Assembly (NCBI GenBank): GCA_017302895.1
Contig: JAFLBV010000003.1
Span: 321,115 to 385,114, forward strand
Direction of reading: 5' to 3'
Origin: Ignavibacteria bacterium
Lineage (GTDB): Bacteria > Bacteroidota > Ignavibacteria > Ignavibacteriales > Ignavibacteriaceae
Length of the DNA: 64,000 nt
A program made the translations under genes and the position numbers. Shown one piece after another: positions 35,501 through 42,052 of this stretch (its first letter is position 1; each line of letters begins with the position of its first letter). The notes under the pieces were generated by a model. It was not told the DNA's origin, searched no databases, and saw only the letters and a program-made list of their open reading frames with translations.

Positions 35501-35785
35501 TGGAATTCGCAGAGATGCTACGACTGCCATCCTGATGGATCAGATATTCTGCCGCAAAAGATTGATCACTCTTCCTATCCCGTCTCAGGGAAACACAAAA
35601 GTGTGCTTTGTGAAGATTGCCACTCGGGTCCAAATTCGGAACCGCAGTGCATAACCTGTCATCAAGAGGAAGTGACGATCGCTCACAAGAGTTCACCCGC
35701 AAACAGGAAATGCTGGAACTGCCACACTACATTCTCCTTCAAAGCGGGGAATGGTGTGCCGAGAAAATTGGAGAGGATAGACTGA
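32549..35785 (+). CDS. Giant multiheme cytochrome c with 43 CxxCH motifs
   Basis: A 1078-residue exported protein (signal MRCLSLIILAMVFATGLNAQ). I count 43 CxxCH sites. The middle is built from near-identical blocks: about 12 hemes and 295 residues, beginning around CYSCHPRG/CFSCHPDG and ending at CISCHEHNQTSMNQ, occur twice in tandem with an 885-base DNA period, and the preceding hemes 10-15 match the ends of these blocks. Each heme unit also carries FPLTGKH- or FDH-type histidines. Such a protein can form a nanowire-like chain of hemes in the periplasm or outside the cell. The gene overlaps both neighbours and lies before a beta-barrel gene, so a porin-cytochrome conduit is likely. Confidence 0.93.
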   Translation: MRCLSLIILAMVFATGLNAQSPHGDLKGKDCSNCHNPQNWKIDVKKLDFDHSKTKFPLQGQHSSVDCKACHTTLKFEGTPQNCVSCHTTVHGNTLSNDCQSCHTPANWLVKSILPLHERSRFPLFGKHQTADCGMCHKNYEVRQFEPVQTDCYSCHSKDYYATLAPNHPNGKFSTDCTTCHDTKATNWRSSNVNHSFFPLTGGHSRPSCYDCHTQGTFAGLSKECYSCHKPNYEATRNPNHVAGNFSKQCQVCHSINAWSPAQFDHNQTTFPLTGKHTTVTCASCHTQGYAGTPKTCVSCHQSNYNATQNPNHTAAQFPNTCENCHTTAGWTPAQFDHDGPYFPIYSGKHKNKWNSCGDCHTNSASYKQFSCTNCHEHNQASMNSEHNGVQGYKWESAACYSCHPRGTSEGAFNHQTSPFPLTGAHTTTDCARCHTSGYANTPTQCFSCHEQGFNQTTKLNHSLAGFSHTCTECHNTTAWANTTYNHTTATGFPLQNKHAGKTCIQCHQTTYTATTNECSTCHTPDYQAATNPNHVAKNYPQVCSNCHTDIGWAPAKFDHAIVNFPISGKHTTALCADCHKTGYANTPNQCKGCHLTDYNTAQNPNHLGAQFPQTCEDCHTSVGWTPSTFNHDGQHFPINSGKHKNKWNNDCTTCHNVSSNYAAFTCISCHEHNQTSMNQDHQGVQGYIYSSPECFSCHPDGSKVGAFNHSTSPFPLTGNHVTLNCSQCHTTGYANTPNQCVSCHQSGYNQTTKLNHTLAGFSQTCTECHNTSGWVSTTYNHTTATGFPLQNKHAGKTCVQCHQTTYTATTNECATCHTPDYQGATNPNHVAKNYPQVCSNCHTDIGWAPATFDHAIVNFPISGRHTTVQCAQCHTSGYTNTPNQCVGCHLPDFQTAQNPNHIGAQFPQTCETCHTSVGWAPANYNHDGQYFPINSGKHKNKWNNNCTTCHEVSSNYAVFTCISCHEHNQTSMNQEHQGVANYSWNSQRCYDCHPDGSDILPQKIDHSSYPVSGKHKSVLCEDCHSGPNSEPQCITCHQEEVTIAHKSSPANRKCWNCHTTFSFKAGNGVPRKLERID

Positions 35786-37386
35786 TGAGAGTATTATTAT
35801 TGGTTGTTTCGCTTCTGGTTTTAGCCGGAACTTCTTTCGCCCAAAAGACGGGGGAAGTGAGAGAAGGGAAGGTTACTTATGTTTCGTCACAGAATATTTA
35901 TGTTGAATTCAAACTGACAGATGGAATTTTTGAGAAGGATACCCTTTGGCTGGTTAAAGACAGCAAGGAAGTGCCCGCAGTTATCGTAAATTTTACCAGC
36001 AGCAAGTCGGTTGCCGGAAGTAAAGCGGGTACCCTGAAAATTGAAAAGGATATGGTGCTAAGGGCATATCCTTCTTTTGTGCAGAAGGAGGAGGAAAAGC
36101 CCGTTGTTGATACCACAAAGGAAAAATTTGTTTACAACAAGGGAAAGGTGGACAAGGGTGCCGGTCCACTGATTCAGAAGAAAAACTACAGAGGAAGATT
36201 CTCGGTACAGTCTTCCACCGATATGAGCAACATGTCGGGAGCTCCGGGATATCAGAGGTGGAGATATGCGTTTTCCTTTAATGCCGACAAAATAAGCGGC
36301 AGTCCGTTGTCATTTTCTGCGTACACCACCTTCTCCTACCTCACTTCTGACTGGGGAAGGGAAGGGCACGACCTCGGCAGGAAACTGAAGGTTTACGATT
36401 TCAAACTGCAGTATGAACTCGATTCACTCTCATTTCTTAATGCGGGAAGATTTATCTACCGGAAAATCGCTAACATTGGTGCAATAGACGGTTTTCTATA
36501 TGAGCGGGCATTTGACAAGAAATGGTCGGCGGGTGTTTTTGCGGGAAGCAGACCGAATATCGAGGATTACGGCTACAATTTTAAGCTGTTTCAGTTTGGT
36601 GCATACGGTGCTCACACCGATTCTCTCGGTACAGGCGTAATGGAGAATTCATTCGGAGTTGTGAATCAGACAAACGATTTTAAAACCGATCGCCGGTTTA
36701 TCTATCTGCAGCATGTTTCGAATCCTTCCAATTCCGTTTCATTGTTTGCGTCATCAGAAATCGATTTCTACACAGTTGAAGCAGGTGAGGGGAAAACCAA
36801 ACCGAGTCTCACCAACTTCTTTGCTTCGGTGAGATATGCTTTCTCAAGAGAGTATAATTTTGTGGTCGCATACGATCGAAGAAAAAATGTAATCTACTAC
36901 GAGTCGTACAGAACCTTTATCGACTCGGTTTTGATCAATGAGACAATGCAGGGACTTAGAGCTGTGTTCAACACCACCGCAATTAAAAATGTCTCCCTCT
37001 CCCTCAGAGTAGGTGTCAGAAACATGGGGAATGACAAACGGGTATCGCAGGATTTCGGGGCAAGTGCATATTTTACCAGTCTCCCTTATGTTGCCGGTTA
37101 TCTCGGCGCGAATGTCAGTTACTTAAAAAGCAATTATGTCGACGGCTTTAATTATGGAATAACATACTCACGCGATCTTATTGAAGACCTGTTCGGTACA
37201 TTTGGTTTCCGAAGAATCGACTATAATTTCCCGACGGGAGGTTCAACACTGGCGCAAAACATCCTCTCTCTCGATCTTAACTGGACAATCAGCAAACAGT
37301 TTGACCTCTCTCTCAACTATGAAGGAGTCTTCGAAGAATCCAGCACCTACAGCAGAATATTTGTGGACTTTACAACAAGATTTTAA
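35785..37386 (+). CDS. Outer-membrane beta-barrel protein of the cytochrome operon
   Basis: The start is the ATG at 35785, which shares a base with the preceding stop (TGATG) and gives a signal peptide MRVLLLVVSLLVLAGTSFAQ; a longer frame to 35617 lies inside the cytochrome gene. The 533-residue product has a small beta-domain (about 20-105), a charged linker, and then a long barrel-like region with alternating aromatic strands to the final FVDFTTRF, ending in an aromatic as outer-membrane barrels do. I cannot assign a family. By position it would be the porin through which the multiheme cytochromes are threaded, as in porin-cytochrome complexes; this is inference from context. Confidence 0.75.
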   Translation: MRVLLLVVSLLVLAGTSFAQKTGEVREGKVTYVSSQNIYVEFKLTDGIFEKDTLWLVKDSKEVPAVIVNFTSSKSVAGSKAGTLKIEKDMVLRAYPSFVQKEEEKPVVDTTKEKFVYNKGKVDKGAGPLIQKKNYRGRFSVQSSTDMSNMSGAPGYQRWRYAFSFNADKISGSPLSFSAYTTFSYLTSDWGREGHDLGRKLKVYDFKLQYELDSLSFLNAGRFIYRKIANIGAIDGFLYERAFDKKWSAGVFAGSRPNIEDYGYNFKLFQFGAYGAHTDSLGTGVMENSFGVVNQTNDFKTDRRFIYLQHVSNPSNSVSLFASSEIDFYTVEAGEGKTKPSLTNFFASVRYAFSREYNFVVAYDRRKNVIYYESYRTFIDSVLINETMQGLRAVFNTTAIKNVSLSLRVGVRNMGNDKRVSQDFGASAYFTSLPYVAGYLGANVSYLKSNYVDGFNYGITYSRDLIEDLFGTFGFRRIDYNFPTGGSTLAQNILSLDLNWTISKQFDLSLNYEGVFEESSTYSRIFVDFTTRF

Positions 37387-37410
37387 TTAGCTATTAGCTG
37401 TTTTTGGGGA

Positions 37411-37510
37411 TGGTTCCACGGATATCACGGATTCAACACGGATATCACGGATGGGCAACAAACTCCGGTTTCGGAAAAGGAGCGACAATCGTCTCGATTG
37501 TCCTGCCGAC
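37411..37510. repeat. CACGGAT words plus GACAATCG palindrome, left flank of the toxin-antitoxin pair
   Basis: TTCCACGGATATCACGGATT and a second ACACGGATATCACGGAT (37415-37451) precede CTCCGGTTTCGGAAAAGG and AGCGACAATCGTCTCGATTG then TCCTGCCGAC (37464-37510). The same order recurs at 38449-38548 after the toxin gene, in the same orientation, so the pair stands between direct repeats of about 50 bases with few differences. The core is a perfect 8-bp stem with a TCT loop. Confidence 0.9.
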
Positions 37511-37595
37511 AAATGTTAAAAATTTCTTGAATTATTACTTTTTTCTTGAAAAATTTTCTTCATATATTTAATCGAGACTATAAGGAATTTATGAT

Positions 37596-37865
37596 ATGGA
37601 ACCACGAATCAGAAAAAGTGAGTACAAAGAAAAGATCGGTACTGTTCTTTCGAAAGAGATCATCGAGAAAATAAAAACCAAATCGATAAAAGAGAAGCGA
37701 TCGATGAGCGAAATAATCGAAGAGGCACTGAAAAAATATGTGAATGATTCGAATGACGATTATACGATTCGATTGGAGGCATTTCAAAGGTTCACCTCAA
37801 ATAAAAACAGACTTTCCAAAGAGGATATCGATGAATTGCTCAATGAGGATTATTTCGACCAATGA
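37596..37865 (+). CDS. Ribbon-helix-helix antitoxin
   Basis: An 89-residue protein with a short N-terminal strand (GTVLSKEIIEKI) and the helix pair SIKEKRSMSEIIEEALKKY that marks ribbon-helix-helix (CopG/Arc-like) DNA-binding proteins. The acidic C-terminus (KEDIDELLNEDYFDQ) is the usual toxin-binding tail. It overlaps the PIN toxin by 4 bp (ATGA at 37862). Antitoxins of this type neutralise the toxin and repress their own promoter, which should lie in the 85 bp before the start. Confidence 0.88.
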   Translation: MEPRIRKSEYKEKIGTVLSKEIIEKIKTKSIKEKRSMSEIIEEALKKYVNDSNDDYTIRLEAFQRFTSNKNRLSKEDIDELLNEDYFDQ

Positions 37866-38359
37866 ACATTTCTGAGATTCCGGACAAAAGCCGTGTCATC
37901 ATTGATACCAACATTTTGCTGTATGCAATTGAAAATGTTTCGACTGAGTGCGTTGAATTGTTGAGAAGGTGTGCCGTTTCAGAGATTTACGGGATAATCC
38001 CCACAAATGTACTGGCAGAATTCATGCATATTCGGATGATGGCTGAAGCGAAAGAGAGTGGGATAAACCCCGGTTCGAATCCTGCCCGAAAATTGTCAGA
38101 AAAACCTGAGATCATTCGCAATCTCAAAAGATACCACTCAGAAATAAGGGATTTACTGGAAATTGGATTTAAGGTGGAACCGGTGCTTCTTGAGGATCAT
38201 ACGGCATCATTGCAGGTACAACAAAAATATGGTCTGCTAACGAATGATTCTCTAATTGTCAGTCTGGCAGAAAGGTTAAGAATCAATAAAATTGTTACAG
38301 CGGACAAAGCTTTTCATAGAGTAGATGGACTCGAAATTCACTCTCCTTCGGACGTTTAA
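37862..38359 (+). CDS. PIN-domain ribonuclease toxin (VapC-like)
   Basis: A 165-residue PIN protein with all four acidic positions: Asp15 (VIIDTNILLYAI), Glu53 (VLAEFMH), Asp129 (LLTNDSLIVSLA) and Asp148 (IVTADKAF). It should be an Mg-dependent RNase that cuts tRNA or other RNA when freed from its antitoxin. It is longer than typical VapC (about 130) because of an extra helical stretch at about residues 60-100. The operon with the ribbon-helix-helix gene is complete and stands between direct repeats. Confidence 0.88.
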   Translation: MNISEIPDKSRVIIDTNILLYAIENVSTECVELLRRCAVSEIYGIIPTNVLAEFMHIRMMAEAKESGINPGSNPARKLSEKPEIIRNLKRYHSEIRDLLEIGFKVEPVLLEDHTASLQVQQKYGLLTNDSLIVSLAERLRINKIVTADKAFHRVDGLEIHSPSDV

Positions 38360-38516
38360 GCTATGAAGTATGATCTATGAACTATGAGCTGATCTGAATT
38401 CATCTCTGGGATGGGCATGAAATAGCACACGGATGAGACGAATTTAACCGATTCCCACGGATGTGGATATTTCCACGGATTTCCACGGATATTCGAAAAA
38501 CTCTGATTTCGGAAAA

Positions 38517-38548
38517 GGAGCGACAATCGTCTCGATTGTCCTGCCGAC
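38517..38548. repeat. GACAATCG palindromic repeat, right flank of the toxin-antitoxin pair
   Basis: GGAGCGACAATCGTCTCGAT then TGTCCTGCCGAC. Identical over the core to the left flank at 37479-37510 and in the same orientation; the 16 bases before it (TGATTTCGGAAAAGGA in this copy, CGGTTTCGGAAAAGGA in the other) also match closely. Confidence 0.9.
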
Positions 38549-38616
38549 CAATTATACCCTCTAAGCGACATCATTTTTGAACACGATATTCAAGATAAAA
38601 AAGGATGGAAAGGATA

Positions 38617-38880
38617 TTACCCCCGTAGTGGGGTTAAATGTTCGTAGAATCTAGACCGATAATCAAACCTTACCCCCGTAGTGGGGTTATATGTTCGTAG
38701 AAGAAGGAAGGATACACCATAATTACCCCCTTAGTGGGGTTACATGTTCGTAGAATCTAGACCGATAATCAAAACCTTACCCCCTTAGTGGGGTTACATG
38801 TTCGTAGAATCTAGACCGATAATCAAACCTTACCCCCGTAGCGGGGTTACATGTTCGTAGACGACATGTCCGTAGAAAAA
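38617..38880. repeat. Five-copy 53-base tandem array upstream of the kinase gene
   Basis: Copies start at 38617, 38670, 38723, 38777 and 38830. Each begins TTACCCCCGTAGTGGGGTTA, then (A/T/C)ATGTTCGTAGA; CCCC...GGGG makes a short hairpin. The 20-21 bases between units are ATCTAGACCGATAATCAAAC in three cases and AGAAGGAAGGATACACCAT in one, so the inter-unit DNA is itself repeated. A degenerate end (GACATGTCCGTAGA) follows the last copy. The array ends about 75 bases before the kinase start. Confidence 0.92.
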
Positions 38881-38954
38881 AACATTACAATTATTTCCCA
38901 AACCTTTCTTAATTTTGTCCCGTTCGAATTTCCCAACAATCACAAAATAATATT

Positions 38955-40904
38955 ATGATAAAGAGAGTAAAATACTACACCCTTCTCAAAAAAGTAGGAG
39001 AGGGTGGAATGGGTACCGTTTATAAAGCTGAAGACGACAGAAACGGAAAAATCGTCGCAATAAAAGAACTCGACCCCCAAAAAGCTCAAATTCAGGATTA
39101 CCGTGCCCGCTTTTCGCGTGAGGAACGGATTCTCACCCGTCTCAACCATCCAAATATCGTATCTCCTGTCGAAGCATTTGCAGAAGATGACACTCTCTAT
39201 ATCGCAATGGAATTTGTTGATGGACAAAGTCTCGACTACAAAATCCGAAAGATAAGCGGACCAATACCCTTCATCCACGTCCGTGACCTTATGATAAAAA
39301 TGCTTGAAGGTTTTTCTCATGCACATCAGGCGGGGGTAATCCATCGGGACATTAAACCGGCGAACATCCTGATTTCTGACAAAGGCAACCTGAAAATCAC
39401 CGATTTCGGAATCGCGAAGATAACGACAGGTGAAGACCGAACTACTGCAAACATAAAACTGGGTACGCTCTGTTATATGAGCCCCGAACAGCTTACCACT
39501 GCAGATGTTGATGAACGAAGTGACATTTACAGTCTTGGAATGACCTTTTATGAAATGCTTGCCGGTCAACTTCCTTTCACAAAAGATCAGCGTGAGAACC
39601 CGGGAGCACTAACCCTTAGAATCTCAAGTTCTGAACCATTTCCGCTTCCTTCAAATTTCTATCCGCACATCCCCAAAAGAATTGAAAACATCGTTATGCG
39701 GATGCTGGAGAAGGATATCAACAAACGGTATTCATCTTTGAAGGAGGTTTTGAACGAACTACTGCAGTTTGATCTCTCCGACCCCGAACGCACCCTGATG
39801 GAAGAATACGAAAAAACCGTTGCGTTCGATCCCACGATTCTCACACAAGGAAAACGGTCGGATTCTGATGTTTCCACTTCCGCATCAAAATCTTCAACCC
39901 TGCAGGATAAACCGACAAAGGAAATGACCTGGGCAGAAAGACAAGAGAGAGCAAGAGTACTCGAGGCGGAACACAGGGAAAAAATACGACTCGCAGAAGA
40001 GGAGAGACTACGCAAGGAGAGGGAAGAACAGGAGGAAATAGAAAGAGCTCGGCTGGAAAGGGAGAGAAAAATTGCCGAAAAAAAAGCGATGAAAAAAAAG
40101 TTGATACTTGGAACAGGGATGGGGGTGATTTTTGTAATTTTGCTAATTGTGGGATACAATGTGTTAAATAATTATCTTAAAGAGAAGCAACTTTTAGATG
40201 AAATAGCTGAATATGAGAAGCAGATTGCGGAAGAGAAGGCTGCACATGAGAAGCAACTTTTAGATGATCTCAAGAATAACATGGTAATAGTAGAAGGTAA
40301 GACATTTACGCAGGGGGACAAAAGCTGGTCAAAATTTGAGATTGCAAAAATCGAAGTGACCCAGGAATTATGGGAGAGTGTAATGGGTAGTAATCCATCG
40401 AATTCCAAGGGGGATAAAAGACCTGTTGAGCTAGTTTCATGGAATGATGCAGTTGAGTTTTGCAACAAGCTTAGTGAGAAGGAGGGCTTGCAGAAGGCAT
40501 ATTCAGGAAGCGGAAGCAGCATCATTTGTGATTTCAATGCAAAGGGATACCGACTGCCAACAGAGGCAGAGTGGGAATATGCAGCGAAAGGCGGAAGCCA
40601 AAGTAAGGGCTATGAATACAGCGGGAGTAACAACATAGATGAGGTGGCATGGTATGAAGGTAACTCAGGAAGAGAGACTCATAAGGCGGGGAAAAAGAAA
40701 CCTAACGAACTTGGTGTATATGATATGACAGGAAATGTCTGGGAATGGTGCTGGGATTTGTACAATAATTCTTCCTTTCGTGTGGCTCGTGGCGGCGGTT
40801 GGGGCAGCGATGCGGGGTACTGCCGTGTTGCGGGCCGTGACAACGGCACACCTGGGTTCTGGAACTACGCTCTTGGCTTCCGGTTAGTGAGAACAAAAAA
40901 TTAG
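38955..40904 (+). CDS. Receptor-like Ser/Thr protein kinase with variable FGE/C-type-lectin domain (putative DGR target)
   Basis: A 649-residue protein. Residues 8-270 are a Hanks-type kinase: GEGGMGTVYKA, Lys37 (VAIKELD), HRDIKPANI with Asp132, DFG 150-152, and a GTLCYMSPEQL activation region. A charged coiled coil (about 320-380) leads to a membrane helix (382-402), a second coiled coil, and from residue 443 a formylglycine-generating-enzyme/SUMF1-like domain (YRLPTEAEWEYAAKGG, MTGNVWEWCWD). The kinase faces the cytoplasm and the FGE-like domain the periplasm or surface. The last 40 residues (RGGGWGSDAGYCRVAGRD, then PGFWNYALGFRL) have the form of a DGR variable region. FGE-type folds serve as the C-type lectin scaffold in many DGR targets. 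No reverse transcriptase is in the window. Confidence 0.9.
   Translation: MIKRVKYYTLLKKVGEGGMGTVYKAEDDRNGKIVAIKELDPQKAQIQDYRARFSREERILTRLNHPNIVSPVEAFAEDDTLYIAMEFVDGQSLDYKIRKISGPIPFIHVRDLMIKMLEGFSHAHQAGVIHRDIKPANILISDKGNLKITDFGIAKITTGEDRTTANIKLGTLCYMSPEQLTTADVDERSDIYSLGMTFYEMLAGQLPFTKDQRENPGALTLRISSSEPFPLPSNFYPHIPKRIENIVMRMLEKDINKRYSSLKEVLNELLQFDLSDPERTLMEEYEKTVAFDPTILTQGKRSDSDVSTSASKSSTLQDKPTKEMTWAERQERARVLEAEHREKIRLAEEERLRKEREEQEEIERARLERERKIAEKKAMKKKLILGTGMGVIFVILLIVGYNVLNNYLKEKQLLDEIAEYEKQIAEEKAAHEKQLLDDLKNNMVIVEGKTFTQGDKSWSKFEIAKIEVTQELWESVMGSNPSNSKGDKRPVELVSWNDAVEFCNKLSEKEGLQKAYSGSGSSIICDFNAKGYRLPTEAEWEYAAKGGSQSKGYEYSGSNNIDEVAWYEGNSGRETHKAGKKKPNELGVYDMTGNVWEWCWDLYNNSSFRVARGGGWGSDAGYCRVAGRDNGTPGFWNYALGFRLVRTKN
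40791..40883 (+). other. Candidate DGR variable region (VR) at the 3' end of the kinase gene
   Basis: Codons for expected asparagines in this family are here GGC, AGC, GAT, TAC, GGC, GAC, AAC, GGC, TTC, AAC, TAC, GCT and CTT: mostly NNC or NNT, as produced when adenines of AAC/AAT template codons are randomised. The invariant frame codons between them (TGCCGTGTTGCG, CGT, CCT, GGCTTCCGG) are unchanged and GC-rich, unlike the AGA/GGA-rich codons elsewhere in the gene. The region ends five codons before the stop. Template and reverse transcriptase are not in the window, so the call rests on pattern alone. Confidence 0.7.
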
Positions 40905-40923
40905 TTTCCCGCAGGGATTATTT

Positions 40924-40958
40924 CCCGACGGAGTCGGGTTAACTTCCGCCGAGGCGGA
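40924..40958. other. Two adjacent GC-rich hairpins just after the candidate VR
   Basis: CCCGAC-GGA-GTCGGG (40924-40938) and TCCGCC-GA-GGCGGA (40945-40958) are perfect 6-bp stems with very short loops, 20 and 41 bases after the kinase stop. DGR targets in some phages have a GC-rich hairpin just after the variable region that aids retargeting; these could play that part or simply be a terminator or one more dispersed repeat. Confidence 0.5.
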
Positions 40959-41030
40959 TTACCCTGTGGAGAAAAAATAGAGGACCTTAGGAGCCGAATA
41001 TTCAGGGGCGTTAGCCCTTCGAATTTTTTT

Positions 41031-41163
41031 GAACACGATATTCAGGATGGAAAAGAATTAAAGGAATGCGGTAAAGAGCCCTTGTGGCGACATCTTTTTT
41101 GAACACGATATTCAGGATGGAAAAGAATTAAAGGAATGCGGTAAAGAACCCTTGTGGCGACAT
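41031..41163. repeat. Tandem pair of a 70-base unit
   Basis: Copies start at 41031 and 41101: GAACACGATATTCAGGATGG, then AAAAGAATTAAAGGAATGC, then GGTAAAGA(G/A)CCCTTGTGG and CGACAT. The two differ at one base over the compared length. The leader matches 38574-38592 on the other side of the kinase gene. Confidence 0.92.
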
Positions 41164-41382
41164 ATGGATAAAATTAAGAAAATTTTTTTATACAATCTCT
41201 CATGAAAAATATGGGGGGGGGTAATAAAAAATTCTATCCACATGTCGCCCGGAGGGCTTTTTTGATCTTGGTTTCCATGTTTCTACCCACATGTCGCCCA
41301 AGGGCTGATATAGAAATTTCTCTTCCCGGGAATGAATTCCCTGGCTATTGGTTTTCAAACCTCAAACTTCTAACCTCAAATT

Positions 41383-41778
41383 TCATTTGAATTTTACCTG
41401 AACCACTCCTGAAGTAAGGACGGTTTCGGAGCAATCTCTGACATATACCCGGAACCAGCCGGACTGGTAGAAGGTTACCTGTTTGTAGAACCATGCCCAG
41501 TCTGGTTTTGTATCCATGGATATGGTAGTCTCGTACGACTCGTAATCTTCTTCAATTCGATAGATTTCGAAGGAGACTTTTTCGCAACTGACTGTATAAG
41601 GAAGTTTGACGAGGAAGTAGAAGTAACTGCCGTTTGCGGAGATGCTAAAAACTTCCGAGGCTTTTATTGGAGCACCTTTCTCAGTGACACCCTCACAGAA
41701 GGTTATTGATTGCGAAAAGGTTGCTGTGGTAAGCAAAAAAACGAAAAGGAAAAGATATCTTCTCATAAGGGACCTCAT
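41383..41778 (-). CDS. Small secreted protein of unknown function
   Basis: A 131-residue protein with a signal peptide (RYLFLFVFLLTTATFSQ) and a beta-rich body with three cysteines (TFCEGVTEKG, TVSCEKVSFEIYRIEED, VYVRDCSETV). The last two thirds look like an immunoglobulin- or jelly-roll-type beta sandwich (SGWFRVYVRD...TSGVVQVKF). I do not recognise a family. A second ATG at 41766, with an AGG in front of it, is an equally good start. It is transcribed alone, convergent to the kinase gene. Confidence 0.7.
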   Translation of the reverse strand: MRSLMRRYLFLFVFLLTTATFSQSITFCEGVTEKGAPIKASEVFSISANGSYFYFLVKLPYTVSCEKVSFEIYRIEEDYESYETTISMDTKPDWAWFYKQVTFYQSGWFRVYVRDCSETVLTSGVVQVKFK

Positions 41779-42052
41779 GAAAATGGTTAATGATTAAAAA
41801 TAATTATTCCCCTTTCTCAAGTTAGTAAAAATAATTGTAATATTTTCGTTGCCGGAACATCGATTTTTCAAACTTTTTTCAACAGACATCATCTTTTCAG
41901 CCGAAGCAGGTGATCCAAAATCAGTAAATTCACATCCAGGAATCAATTCAAAAATAATAACTCAAAACTGATAACTCCAGCCACTTTTCTCTTGCTCATG
42001 GCTTTAATTATCTTTATTTTTTAAATCGGTAAATAAATATTAAGTGAAGATC

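Larger units (their letters stand above)
38360..38954. other. 595-base gap with several repeat families
   Basis: In order: a CTATGAACTATGAGCTGATC-type run (about 38362-38394), CACGGAT words (38449-38492), the second direct GACAATCG element (38517-38548), a TTTTTGAACACGATATTCA leader (38574-38592) that recurs at 41.03 kb, the 53-base tandem array (38617-38880), and the promoter region of the kinase gene. No protein gene is apparent. Confidence 0.75.
40905..41382. other. 478-base gap with hairpins and repeats after the kinase gene
   Basis: Two GC-rich hairpins follow the stop (40924-40938 and 40945-40958), then GGGGCGTTAGCCC, then two tandem copies of a 70-base unit (41031-41163), a run of ten G's near 41211, and two copies of CCACATGTCGCCC-type words with flanking GGGC. 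The TTTTTGAACACGATATTCA leader of the 70-base unit also occurs before the kinase gene. No gene is apparent; a 62-codon frame at 41202 is made of repeat DNA. Confidence 0.75.

Noticed and set aside
35617..35784. N-terminal extension of the beta-barrel gene
   Set aside because: It overlaps the cytochrome gene, and the ATG at 35785 gives a clean signal peptide.
38617..38862. CRISPR array (32-base repeats, 21-base spacers)
   Set aside because: Three of the four spacers are nearly the same sequence, only five units are present and no cas gene is nearby. It is a tandem repeat with a 53-base period.
41202..41390. 62-codon frame after the kinase gene
   Set aside because: It is composed of the G run and CCACATGTCGCCC-type repeat words.
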